A stretch of DNA of 17,658 bases, taken from assembly GCA_964519885.1 (NCBI GenBank), contig CAZFLX010000036.1:1-17658 (forward strand), written 5' to 3'. The notes beneath the pieces are model-generated. The model did no database searches. It saw nothing but the letters and a program-made list of their open reading frames with translations, and was not told where the DNA came from. Shown here one piece after another: positions 6,527 through 13,168 of the stretch (position 1 is the first letter of the stretch; every line of letters begins with the position of its first letter). Origin of the DNA: GCA-002282575 sp964519885 (lineage in GTDB: Bacteria; Pseudomonadota; Gammaproteobacteria; Thiomicrospirales; Thiomicrospiraceae). The position numbers and the translations under genes are program-made.

Positions 6527-6619
6527 TACCCCTTTCATGTACCCCAATAGACAGTTTTAAGGGGTATTTGTTTTGGCAGGGGTATGGGTTTGGTTTTATT
6601 TACCCCTAATATTACCCCT
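6527..6619. promoter_or_regulatory. Candidate integrase arm-type sites, right end
   Basis: Between the integrase start and the tRNA lie six heptamers: TACCCCT at 6527-6533, TACCCCA at 6540-6546, inverted AGGGGTA at 6560-6566 and 6578-6584, and TACCCCT at 6601-6607 and 6613-6619. The last pair is spaced 12 bp, exactly like the pair at 926-944 at the opposite end. The cluster overlaps the presumed int promoter region, so the integrase could also regulate its own gene. Binding is inferred. Confidence 0.65.
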
Positions 6620-6704
6620 GATTGTTTTGGCTGTAAATGGTTTTTATAGGACGTTATGATGCGTTAATATTAGATAAGTGATTGATTTGTATTTATTTCT
6701 GATA

Positions 6705-6730
6705 CAAAAAAAGGCGTTATGATACGCCTT
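6705..6730 (-). terminator. Rho-independent terminator downstream of tRNA-Arg
   Basis: On the minus strand the arms AAGGCGT and ACGCCTT (6724-6730 and 6711-6717) form a 7-bp perfect stem with a 6-nt loop, followed by a T-run. It lies 11 bp after the tRNA CCA end but inside the integrated element. The element therefore appears to supply the terminator for the host tRNA and to shield its own int gene from read-through. Confidence 0.8.
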
Positions 6731-6741
6731 AATTCGTTAAT

Positions 6742-6764
6742 TGGTCTGCTCACCGCGACTCGAA
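6742..6764 (-). repeat. Right attachment-site repeat (3' end of tRNA-Arg)
   Basis: These 23 bases are the tRNA 3' half of the T-arm, the acceptor strand and CCA. The imperfect partner is at 859-881. The integrated element keeps the tRNA intact on this side. Confidence 0.85.
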
Positions 6765-6817
6765 CGCAGATCCGAAACTTAGGAGGTTTCTGTTTTATCC
6801 TGTTAAACTATGAGCAG
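6742..6817 (-). tRNA. tRNA-Arg, anticodon CCT
   Basis: The 76-nt minus-strand sequence folds as a complete tRNA. The acceptor stem is CTGCTCA paired with TGAGCAG, then discriminator A and an encoded CCA. The D-stem is GTTT/AAAC with GG in the loop. The anticodon stem GAAAC/GTTTC encloses the loop CTCCTAA (anticodon CCT, reading AGG). A 4-nt variable loop follows, and the T-stem CTGCG/CGCGG encloses TTCGAGT. Its 3' end is the integration site of the adjacent element. Confidence 0.95.
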
Positions 6818-6872
6818 TGATAGCGGGTCAGAGCGCCCAACTTCAAGGCTAGGCGCGGGATGATGCGAGAGG

Positions 6873-7169
6873 TTATTTCTGAGATTCGTAGTAGGCAGCA
6901 ATGTCGGCAATGTCGGCATCGGATAAACCGGCAGCAAAGGGTGACATCAAATCGTTCTTACGCGCGCCACTGCGGAATTCTTTCAGCGTGCTTTCTAGGT
7001 AAATCGCATGCTGTCCTGCCAATTTAGGAAAGGTAGGCACAAGACTTTTACCTTGCGCTCCATGGCAGCCAACACAGGCTTGAGCTTTTGCTTCACCCGC
7101 CGCTTTGTCACCGGCAAATACGGGCAGTGCTAAGGTCATGGCAACAAGAGGTAACGAAAAGCGTTTCAT
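6873..7169 (-). CDS. Periplasmic class I cytochrome c (monohaem, c4/c5-like)
   Basis: This 98-residue secreted electron carrier has a signal peptide (MKRFSLPLVAMTLALPVFA, residues 1-19, probable cleavage before GDKAAG). A single haem-binding motif CVGCH lies at 32-36 and the distal axial methionine is probably M75 in NDLMSPFAAGLSD. The C-terminal helix DIADIAAYYESQK is typical of small c4/c553-like cytochromes. It would carry electrons in the periplasm between dehydrogenases or a bc1 complex and a terminal oxidase. It lies 127 bp downstream of a close paralogue on the same strand, separated by a strong terminator, so the two are probably transcribed separately. It ends 55 bp before the tRNA-Arg gene. 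Confidence 0.92.
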   Translation of the reverse strand: MKRFSLPLVAMTLALPVFAGDKAAGEAKAQACVGCHGAQGKSLVPTFPKLAGQHAIYLESTLKEFRSGARKNDLMSPFAAGLSDADIADIAAYYESQK

Positions 7170-7248
7170 GTGAGTGCTCCAGTGTGGTTCTTAATTATTC
7201 GACCATTAAACCGTTTTTAACGGAATGCGTCAAGTATTCAAGCCCAAA

Positions 7249-7272
7249 CAAAAGGGGAGCCGAAGCTCCCCT
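7249..7272 (-). terminator. Rho-independent terminator with UUCG loop after the upstream cytochrome gene
   Basis: On the minus strand AGGGGAGC, loop TTCG, GCTCCCCT forms an 8-bp perfect stem with the very stable UUCG tetraloop, followed by TTTGTTTG. It lies 24 bp after the stop of the 7297-7593 gene and ends its transcript. Confidence 0.9.
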
Positions 7273-7296
7273 AGTGACTTAATCAGCAAAACTCGA

Positions 7297-7593
7297 TTAT
7301 TTTTGAGCAGCTAAGAAAGCAGAGATGTTAGCGATGTCAGCATCAGACAAGCCTTTAGCTTGTGGAGACATCATCGGGTTGTTTTTCTTGCCCGATTTGT
7401 AATCATTCAGTGCAGCAGTTAAATAAGCTGCATCTTTACCTGCTAAGGTTGGGAAAGCAGGAGAAGCACTTTTACCGTTAGGGCCGTGGCAACCCGCGCA
7501 AGAAGCGTATTTTGCTTTACCTGCTGCTTCGTCAGCAGCGTGAGCGCCCATTGCTAACACAGATAGTGCTGCTGCAACGATTAATTTTTTCAT
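7297..7593 (-). CDS. Periplasmic class I cytochrome c, paralogue of the neighbour
   Basis: I chose ATG 7593, not the upstream in-frame start at 7695, because it directly precedes a canonical signal peptide (MKKLIVAAALSVLAMGAHAA) and has a GGAG about 9 nt upstream. The 98-residue product has haem motif CAGCH at 32-36 and axial methionine M74 or M75 in NNPMMSPQAKGLSD. It shares the AAGxAKxxxCxGCHGxxGKS...P.FPxLAG and LSDADIA blocks with the product of 6873-7169 and has exactly the same length, which indicates tandem duplication. The UUCG terminator downstream separates the two transcripts. Role: periplasmic electron transfer; its partners are not identifiable from this window. Confidence 0.92.
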   Translation of the reverse strand: MKKLIVAAALSVLAMGAHAADEAAGKAKYASCAGCHGPNGKSASPAFPTLAGKDAAYLTAALNDYKSGKKNNPMMSPQAKGLSDADIANISAFLAAQK

Positions 7594-7709
7594 GGTGTAA
7601 GCTCCATTAAGGATGTCTAGATTAATAGCCCGGTTTTTCACCGATTGTTGCTTATTACATACAAGTGTTGCGATTCTGTCAAGAGATATTAGCAAAAAAT
7701 AATATGTTT

Positions 7710-8669
7710 CTAAGTTGGGTTGCTGTGCAAAAGTCTAAGGTAGTGTTGGTATCTGTGCGGTGCGATCGCTTGTTCAGTGACAGCGGCTTGAATCGCACAA
7801 TCGGGTTCGTGGTCATGTGTACAGTTGTTAAAGCGACACTGTCCCAGATAAGGACGAAAGTCGCGCCAGTAACGGTCGGGGTGTTCGATGGCAAATTCAC
7901 TCAACTCTAAACTGCGAATGCCGGCAGCATCAATGAGCTGTCCACCAATTTCCAAATCATACAAGGTGGCATTGTTGGTGGTGTGTTGACCTAGCCCTGT
8001 GGAGCTTGATAGTTGTTGGGTACGAATGGCAACGTCTGGGACTAGGGCTTGCGTTAGCGAAGATTTACCGACTCCCGAGTTACCTAAAAACACACTGGTT
8101 TTGTTCGTGCAAACGGCTTTAAGTGTTTCAAGGCCGATATTGGCTTCAGTGCTGGTTTCGATCCAAACATAGCCCATGGCACGATAGGTGTTGGCAAGTT
8201 GGTCACAGTGTGCTCGATAGTCGTCTGCCAGCAAATCGACTTTGTTCAGAATAATGATTGCATCTAGTCCTTGCCATTCACAATAGCACAAGCTGCGGTC
8301 TAATAAGTCTAAGTCGATGCCGGGGGCGGGGGCAATCACCACTAACAGTTGATCTACATTGGCGGCAACCGGTTTAATTACGCCGCGAAATCCCGGGCGG
8401 GATAACAGGCTGCGCCTGGGTAATAAGCTTTCTATCACCGGTGGATGTTGTTCATCAAGCAAAACAATGACCTTATCGCCAGCAACCACATTTGCCAAGT
8501 TGGCGCGTTGATGGCAGGTGAGTAAGCGACCATCATCCAGTTGTACGGTGGCTTTTTTGCCCGAATTCATCACCACTAAGCCTTCAAAACCTTGGCTGTG
8601 ATGTTGGTTCCCCGAACGACGTTGATCGACGCGCTGCTGTTGTTGTTGCGACAGGCGGCGTTTACTCAT
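7710..8669 (-). CDS. rsgA: Ribosome small-subunit-dependent GTPase RsgA
   Basis: RsgA is a circularly permuted GTPase that binds the 30S subunit and promotes its late maturation. In this 319-residue protein a basic N-terminal tail (MSKRRLSQQQQQRV) and an OB-fold (about 30-85) precede the GTPase domain in the permuted order: G4 NKVD at 142-145, G1 GNSGVGKSS at 196-204, switch region GQHTTNN at 228-234, and G3 DAAG at 247-250. The C-terminal zinc site is intact: C278, C283, H285 and C291, with the same spacing as in E. coli. G3 reads DAAG where DTPG or DSPG is usual; D and G are kept. Its start overlaps the pterin dehydratase stop in ATGA. Confidence 0.96.
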   Translation of the reverse strand: MSKRRLSQQQQQRVDQRRSGNQHHSQGFEGLVVMNSGKKATVQLDDGRLLTCHQRANLANVVAGDKVIVLLDEQHPPVIESLLPRRSLLSRPGFRGVIKPVAANVDQLLVVIAPAPGIDLDLLDRSLCYCEWQGLDAIIILNKVDLLADDYRAHCDQLANTYRAMGYVWIETSTEANIGLETLKAVCTNKTSVFLGNSGVGKSSLTQALVPDVAIRTQQLSSSTGLGQHTTNNATLYDLEIGGQLIDAAGIRSLELSEFAIEHPDRYWRDFRPYLGQCRFNNCTHDHEPDCAIQAAVTEQAIAPHRYQHYLRLLHSNPT

Positions 8670-9010
8670 ACGGGGCGCAACTGGTTGATTTTTGCTGCCA
8701 TAATCATGTCGTTTAAGCTAACGCCCTTGATGCTATGCGTGGTGAGCTTAATGCTGACCTTGTTGTAGCCATAGCAAATTTCGGCATGATGATCTTGTTC
8801 GTGACTGATAAAGGCTAAGGCATTCAGAAAAGCCATTACCTGATAATGATTTTTAAATTGGATATTTCGTTCAATGCTGTTGTAGTCAAAGCCAGCCTGC
8901 CAACCAGGTAGTACACTTAGGTAACTTTCTACTGTAGGAATAACCATGCGCTGACTATTTGGCGCAATGGGTTGACAGGATTGGTTCTGTAACGTGGTAA
9001 TATCTAGCAT
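8666..9010 (-). CDS. 4a-hydroxytetrahydrobiopterin dehydratase (pterin carbinolamine dehydratase)
   Basis: This 114-residue protein matches the PCD/PhhB family, which dehydrates 4a-hydroxytetrahydropterin to quinonoid dihydropterin and so recycles the cofactor of aromatic amino acid hydroxylases. Key blocks are LPGWQ (34-38), FKNHYQVMAFLNALAFI, the catalytic-site segment DHHAEICYGYNKVSI (H74 and H75) and LTTHSIKGVSLNDMIMA (T91, H92, D101). The full-length start is supported by family-like N-terminal length, although the ribosome-binding site is weak. No phenylalanine hydroxylase gene lies nearby. Instead it forms a two-gene unit with rsgA (4-nt overlap) and diverges from orn, so its role here may be general pterin maintenance. 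That last point is inference. Confidence 0.93.
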   Translation of the reverse strand: MLDITTLQNQSCQPIAPNSQRMVIPTVESYLSVLPGWQAGFDYNSIERNIQFKNHYQVMAFLNALAFISHEQDHHAEICYGYNKVSIKLTTHSIKGVSLNDMIMAAKINQLRPV

Positions 9011-9097
9011 AGGTTAAACTTCCCAAAATGAGCGGTTATGTCATCAATAATCGCATCATTATAGAAGAAGTGAGCATTATTTGGTTAAGGAGTCGTT

Positions 9098-9643
9098 ATG
9101 CAGAGCGCAGATAATTTGGTGTGGATGGATTTAGAGATGACGGGTTTGTCGGTAGCAACTGAAACCATCATGGAAGTGGCGACCATCATTACCGATAGTC
9201 AGTTGAATGTAATTGCCGAAGGCCCTGAAATTGCCATTCACCTCTCTGACGAAGTATTGGCCGGAATGGATGAATGGTGTTTGAAAACACACGGCGCTTC
9301 AGGGCTGATTGAGCGTTGCCGTCAAAGTAGCATTAGTATTGAACAAGCAACAGAGATGACCTTAGCATTCATTCAACAATACGTGCCTGCTAAATCTTCG
9401 CCATTGTGTGGAAACAGTATTTGCCAAGATCGTAAGTTTATCGAAAAGTATATGCCCGCTTTGGATAGCTACCTGCATTATCGCCTGCTTGATGTGAGTA
9501 GTTTTAAGGAGGCTGCGCGTCGCTGGAATAAACCTGTCTTTGATGCGGTGCAGAAAAAAGGAACGCATACGGCTTTATCGGATATTCATGAATCCATCGC
9601 TGAGATGCGTCATTATCGTCACAAATTTATTATTGGTGCTTGA
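9098..9643 (+). CDS. orn: Oligoribonuclease (3'-5' exonuclease for short RNAs)
   Basis: Orn degrades 2-5 nt RNA fragments, including pGpG from cyclic-di-GMP breakdown, to mononucleotides in the cytoplasm. The 181-residue protein has the DEDDh exonuclease signature: D11 and E13 in WMDLEMTGL, D111 in ICQDRKFIEKYMP, and H157 with D162 in HTALSDIHESI. It also has the Orn-specific DVSSFKEAARRW block. ATG 9098 has AAGGAG 7 nt upstream. It diverges from the pterin dehydratase/rsgA unit across 87 bp. The link of orn with rsgA on opposite strands is common in gammaproteobacteria and supports both assignments. Confidence 0.97.
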   Translation: MQSADNLVWMDLEMTGLSVATETIMEVATIITDSQLNVIAEGPEIAIHLSDEVLAGMDEWCLKTHGASGLIERCRQSSISIEQATEMTLAFIQQYVPAKSSPLCGNSICQDRKFIEKYMPALDSYLHYRLLDVSSFKEAARRWNKPVFDAVQKKGTHTALSDIHESIAEMRHYRHKFIIGA

Positions 9644-9658
9644 CTCTCAATGAATAGT

Positions 9659-9685
9659 TGACCAAAATGGTCAGGTATTATTTTT
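9659..9685 (+). terminator. Weak hairpin terminator candidate after orn
   Basis: TGACC (9659-9663) and GGTCA (9669-9673) form a 5-bp stem with an AAAAT loop, followed after a few bases by a T-rich stretch. The stem is short, so confidence is low. Confidence 0.35.
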
Positions 9686-9695
9686 AACAAAACAT

Positions 9696-9724
9696 CGTTT
9701 GTAATCTTTAATTTGTATTACAAT
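9696..9724 (+). promoter_or_regulatory. Candidate sigma70 promoter for the ilv operon
   Basis: A good -10 hexamer TACAAT lies at 9719-9724 in very AT-rich DNA; the -35 region is poor (TTTGTA at about 9698-9703). The leader to GTG 9771 would be only about 40 nt, too short for a peptide-based attenuator. Confidence 0.35.
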
Positions 9725-9770
9725 ATGCTGTTTTACACCCTAATCATAATTGGGATTGAAGGAGAGTGGC

Positions 9771-11468
9771 GTGGAGTTGACTGGTGCTCAGATCGTCGTC
9801 AAATTTTTAGAGGACGAAGGAGTCGATCATCTTTGGGGTTACCCGGGTGGTGCTGTACTTCCTATTTATGATGCTTTAGACACAACAGCGACCAAGTTAC
9901 AACATATTTTGGTTCGACATGAGCAGGCTGCCACCCATGCTGCCGATGCCTATTCACGCGCCACGGGTAAACCAGGACTCGTATTGGTGACGTCAGGGCC
10001 AGGTGCGACTAATGCCATTACCGGCTTAGCGACCGCCTATATGGATTCTATTCCGTTAATTGTCATTACCGGTCAAGTGCCCACGGGTCTTATTGGTTTA
10101 GATGCTTTCCAAGAAGTGGATACTGTCGGTATCAGCCGTCCGATTGTGAAGCATAATTTTTTAGTGCGAGATGTTGCTGACTTAGCTGAAACACTTAAAA
10201 AAGCTTTTTATATTGCCACAACTGGTCGTCCAGGTCCTGTTTTAATTGATATTCCTAAAGATATTCAAAATGCTAAAACAGATTATGTTTATCCAGAATC
10301 GGTAAATATTCGCTCTTATAATGTCGTTAATAAAGGCCATTCAGGTCAAATTCGCAAAGCGATTGACATGATGATGAGTGCAGAACGTCCCGTATTTTAC
10401 ACAGGTGGTGGTGTGGTGTTGGGCGATGCCTCAGCACAACTTACCGAACTGGTACATACCATGGGTTATCCCATCACGCAAACCTTAATGGGGTTGGGTG
10501 CTTTCCCAGCCAGCGATGCGCAATCGATTGGTATGCTGGGTATGCATGGCACCTACGAAGCGAATCTAGCGATGCATCATTGTGATGTATTAATTGCCAT
10601 TGGCGCGCGTTTTGATGACCGTGTAACAGGAAATATCGAAAAGTTCTGCCCGACAGCTAAAATTATTCACGTCGACATTGATCCTGCTTCCATTTCTAAA
10701 AATGTGAAAGTGGATGTGCCGATTGTCGGTCCTGTGGCGCAAGTCTTAGATGATATGCTGGACATGTTACGTCATGAAAAGCGTAAGCCCAGTGCAGAAG
10801 CGATTGCAGCTTGGTGGAAGCAAATTGACGAATGGCGCAGCATCAAGTGTATGGCTTATCAGCCATCAACCAAGGTGATTAAACCACAATCCGTGATTGA
10901 GTTATTGCACAAGATTACTGATGGTGACGCTTACATCACGTCGGACGTAGGACAACATCAAATGTGGGCGGCACAGTACTATCCATTCGATAAACCACGT
11001 CGTTGGATCAACTCGGGCGGGTTGGGCACCATGGGTGTCGGTCTGCCTTATGCAATGGGCGTCAAAATGGCGTTTCCTGATGCGACCGTTGCTTGCGTGA
11101 CGGGCGAAGGCAGTATTCAGATGAATATCCAAGAGCTGTCAACTTGTTTGCAGTATGGCTTGCCTGTGAAGATTATTTGCTTAAATAACCGTTTCCTAGG
11201 TATGGTGCGTCAGTGGCAAGAGTTCTTCTACGATCGTCGTTACTCTATGTCTTATATGGACTCTTTGCCAGACTTCGTTAAGCTGGTTGAAGCCTATGGT
11301 CATGTCGGTATGAAAGTGACTGACCCAGCGGAATTGGAAAGCAAAATGCGAGAAGCCTTTGCCATGAAAGATCGTTTGGTGTTCATGGATATTCAAACCG
11401 ATCACACAGAAAACGTTTACCCGATGATCCCAGCAGGCGCGGGTCAAAACGAAATGATTTTGGTATAA
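9771..11468 (+). CDS. ilvB: Acetolactate synthase, large catalytic subunit (IlvI type)
   Basis: It condenses pyruvate with pyruvate or 2-oxobutyrate, the first common step of valine, leucine and isoleucine synthesis, using TPP, Mg and FAD. I chose GTG 9771 (565 aa) because AAGGAG lies 6 nt upstream and the protein then starts ELTGAQIVVKFLEDEGVDHLWGYPGG, as in the family. Motifs: catalytic glutamate E51 in LVRHEQAATHAADAY, SGPGATN at 75-81, and the TPP/Mg block starting GEGS at 445-448 and ending LNN at 471-473. The C-terminal NVYPMIPAGAGQNEM is typical of the IlvI group. The GEGS form, rather than GDGS, is also known in pseudomonads. ilvN follows after 12 bp. Confidence 0.96.
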   Translation: MELTGAQIVVKFLEDEGVDHLWGYPGGAVLPIYDALDTTATKLQHILVRHEQAATHAADAYSRATGKPGLVLVTSGPGATNAITGLATAYMDSIPLIVITGQVPTGLIGLDAFQEVDTVGISRPIVKHNFLVRDVADLAETLKKAFYIATTGRPGPVLIDIPKDIQNAKTDYVYPESVNIRSYNVVNKGHSGQIRKAIDMMMSAERPVFYTGGGVVLGDASAQLTELVHTMGYPITQTLMGLGAFPASDAQSIGMLGMHGTYEANLAMHHCDVLIAIGARFDDRVTGNIEKFCPTAKIIHVDIDPASISKNVKVDVPIVGPVAQVLDDMLDMLRHEKRKPSAEAIAAWWKQIDEWRSIKCMAYQPSTKVIKPQSVIELLHKITDGDAYITSDVGQHQMWAAQYYPFDKPRRWINSGGLGTMGVGLPYAMGVKMAFPDATVACVTGEGSIQMNIQELSTCLQYGLPVKIICLNNRFLGMVRQWQEFFYDRRYSMSYMDSLPDFVKLVEAYGHVGMKVTDPAELESKMREAFAMKDRLVFMDIQTDHTENVYPMIPAGAGQNEMILV

Positions 11469-11480
11469 GGGGGCTAGGAG

Positions 11481-11972
11481 ATGCGTCATATCATTTCCAT
11501 GCTGATGGAAAACGAATCAGGAGCCTTGTCACGTGTGGCGGGTCTGTTCTCAGCACGTGGTTATAACATCCAAGAATTAACCGTTGCACCAACAGAAGAT
11601 GAGACTGTGTCACGTTTGACGCTGGTTACCGAGGGTAATGAGCAACAAATTGAGCAGATCGTTAAGCATCTGAACCGCTTGGTGGATGTAGTGAAAGTGG
11701 TGGACTTAACCAATGGTGAGCACATTGAGCGTGAATTACTGTTGATTAAATTAATGGCTACAGGTGTGCATCGTGAAGAGTTAAAGCGTTTAGCCGATAT
11801 TTTCCGTGCTCAAATCGTTGATGTTAGCGCTACCACCTACACCATTCAATTAGTCGGTAATAAAAGCAAAACCGATGCGTTTATGAACGCCTTAGATGCC
11901 AGCTTAATTTTGGAGACGGTTCGCTCGGGTGCATTGGGTATTATGCGTGGCGAAAAACGCCTACAAATCTAG
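11481..11972 (+). CDS. ilvN: Acetolactate synthase, small regulatory subunit (IlvH type)
   Basis: This 163-residue subunit activates the large subunit and confers valine feedback inhibition. Residues 1-75 form the ACT domain, with MENESGALSRVAGLFSARGYNI and LTVAPTEDETVSRLTLV; the C-terminal half (VEREL-like IERELLLIKLMA onward to GALGIMRGEKRL) is the domain that contacts the catalytic subunit. By E. coli IlvH numbering, G14, S17 and N29, which are associated with valine binding, are all present, so feedback sensitivity is expected. The length equals that of IlvH. It begins 12 bp after ilvB with a TAGGAG ribosome-binding site and precedes ilvC by 46 bp. Confidence 0.96.
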   Translation: MRHIISMLMENESGALSRVAGLFSARGYNIQELTVAPTEDETVSRLTLVTEGNEQQIEQIVKHLNRLVDVVKVVDLTNGEHIERELLLIKLMATGVHREELKRLADIFRAQIVDVSATTYTIQLVGNKSKTDAFMNALDASLILETVRSGALGIMRGEKRLQI

Positions 11973-12018
11973 TTTCTATTTTTAACTTTTTAACAAATTT
12001 ATTATTGGGGTAATGTTC

Positions 12019-13035
12019 ATGAAAGTTTATTACGATAAAGATTGTGATTTATCAATCATCAAAAGCAAAAAAGTAGCCATCATTGGTTTCGGTTCTCAAG
12101 GTCACGCTCACGCGGCTAACTTGAAAGATTCCGGTGTTGACGTGACTGTAGGTTTACGTGCTGGCTCACCTTCAATCAAAAAAGCTGAAGGCTATGGCTT
12201 AAAAACAGCTGACGTAGCTACTGCGGTTGCTGCTGCTGACGTGGTGATGATTTTGACGCCTGATGAATTTCAGTCTAAATTGTACAAACAAGAAATCGAA
12301 CCCAACATCAAGAAGGGTGCTACCCTTGCATTTGCACATGGCTTTTCGATCATTTACAACCAAATCGAACCACGTGAAGACTTAGACGTCATCATGATCG
12401 CGCCTAAAGCGCCTGGTCACACAGTGCGTTCAGAATTCGTGCGTGGCGGTGGTATTCCAGACTTAATCGCGATTCATCAAGATGCCTCAGGTAATGCTAA
12501 AGCAACGGCACTTTCATACGCTATGGGCGTGGGTGGTGGTCGTACAGGCATTATCGAAACGACTTTCCGTGAAGAATGTGAAACTGATTTGTTCGGTGAG
12601 CAAGCAGTATTGTGTGGTGGCGCGGTTGAATTGGTTAAGGCTGGTTTCGATACCTTGGTTGAAGCGGGCTATGCACCAGAAATGGCTTACTTCGAATGTT
12701 TACATGAATTGAAATTGATTGTTGATTTGATGTTCGAAGGCGGTATCGCTAACATGAACTACTCAATTTCTAACAATGCAGAATACGGTGAATATGTCAC
12801 GGGTCCTCGCGTAATCAATGAAGAGTCACGTAAAGCCATGCGTGAAGCTTTGGCAAACATCCAATCAGGTGAGTACGCGAAACAGTTCATTTTAGAAGGT
12901 CAGTCTAACTATCCTTCAATGACAGCACGTCGTCGTCAAAATGCAGAGCACGGTATCGAAGTCGTGGGTAATAAACTGCGCGCCATGATGCCTTGGATCG
13001 CTGCCAACAAAATCGTTGATAAAGATAAAAACTAA
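12019..13035 (+). CDS. ilvC: Ketol-acid reductoisomerase (class I, NADPH)
   Basis: It converts acetolactate or acetohydroxybutyrate to the dihydroxy-acid, the second step of branched-chain amino acid synthesis. I prefer ATG 12019 (338 aa, starting MKVYYDKDCD) over ATG 12013 because GGGG lies 8 nt before it and the family begins MKVYYD. The Rossmann motif GFGSQGHAHA spans 23-32; R47 and S50 in LRAGSPS suit NADPH. All class I active-site residues are present: H107, K130, D190, E194, E226, E230 and S251. It closes the ilvB-ilvN-ilvC unit and is followed by a strong terminator. Confidence 0.97.
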   Translation: MKVYYDKDCDLSIIKSKKVAIIGFGSQGHAHAANLKDSGVDVTVGLRAGSPSIKKAEGYGLKTADVATAVAAADVVMILTPDEFQSKLYKQEIEPNIKKGATLAFAHGFSIIYNQIEPREDLDVIMIAPKAPGHTVRSEFVRGGGIPDLIAIHQDASGNAKATALSYAMGVGGGRTGIIETTFREECETDLFGEQAVLCGGAVELVKAGFDTLVEAGYAPEMAYFECLHELKLIVDLMFEGGIANMNYSISNNAEYGEYVTGPRVINEESRKAMREALANIQSGEYAKQFILEGQSNYPSMTARRRQNAEHGIEVVGNKLRAMMPWIAANKIVDKDKN

Positions 13036-13057
13036 TTTTTGGTTAAGCTTCGATTGG

Positions 13058-13085
13058 AAACGCCAGCATTTTGCTGGCGTTTTTG
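13058..13085 (+). terminator. Strong rho-independent terminator of the ilv operon
   Basis: AAACGCCAGCA and TGCTGGCGTTT form an 11-bp stem with a 3-nt loop, running directly into TTTTTG. It lies 22 bp after the ilvC stop and separates the ilv genes from pssA. Confidence 0.93.
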
Positions 13086-13168
13086 TTTGTAGGGAGTTTT
13101 AGGCTGGTGGTAAACGCCTCTGATTGTGTTAGCATTAGCAAGGTAATGATCAAATGAAGGAGAGTCCT

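Larger units (their letters stand above)
859..6764. mobile_element. Compact integrative element (P4-satellite or plasmid-like) in tRNA-Arg(CCT)
   Basis: The element is delimited by a 23-bp imperfect direct repeat of the tRNA-Arg 3' end (859-881 and 6742-6764, 21 of 23 identical). Right to left it carries a P4-type tyrosine integrase next to the tRNA, an AlpA-like regulator, a small HTH-like protein, a Toprim primase-like protein, a DUF927 ATPase, a heptamer array resembling an origin, and a degenerate toxin-antitoxin pair. All genes read leftward. TACCCCT motifs lie near both ends, as expected for integrase arm sites, which supports these boundaries independently of the repeat. I see no structural, packaging or transfer genes. 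It is therefore either a satellite dependent on a helper or a minimal integrating plasmid. Confidence 0.85.

Noticed and set aside
6818..6872. Terminator between the first cytochrome gene and tRNA-Arg
   Set aside because: Only a 5-bp GCGCC/GGCGC stem with a 14-nt loop and no T-run is present.
7594..7695. Extended N-terminus of the second cytochrome c
   Set aside because: A canonical signal peptide and ribosome-binding site start at 7593; the upstream codons are leader sequence.
9644..9770. Leucine/valine/isoleucine-codon attenuator before ilvB
   Set aside because: There is no leader peptide rich in Leu, Val or Ile codons, and the probable leader is too short for alternative hairpins.
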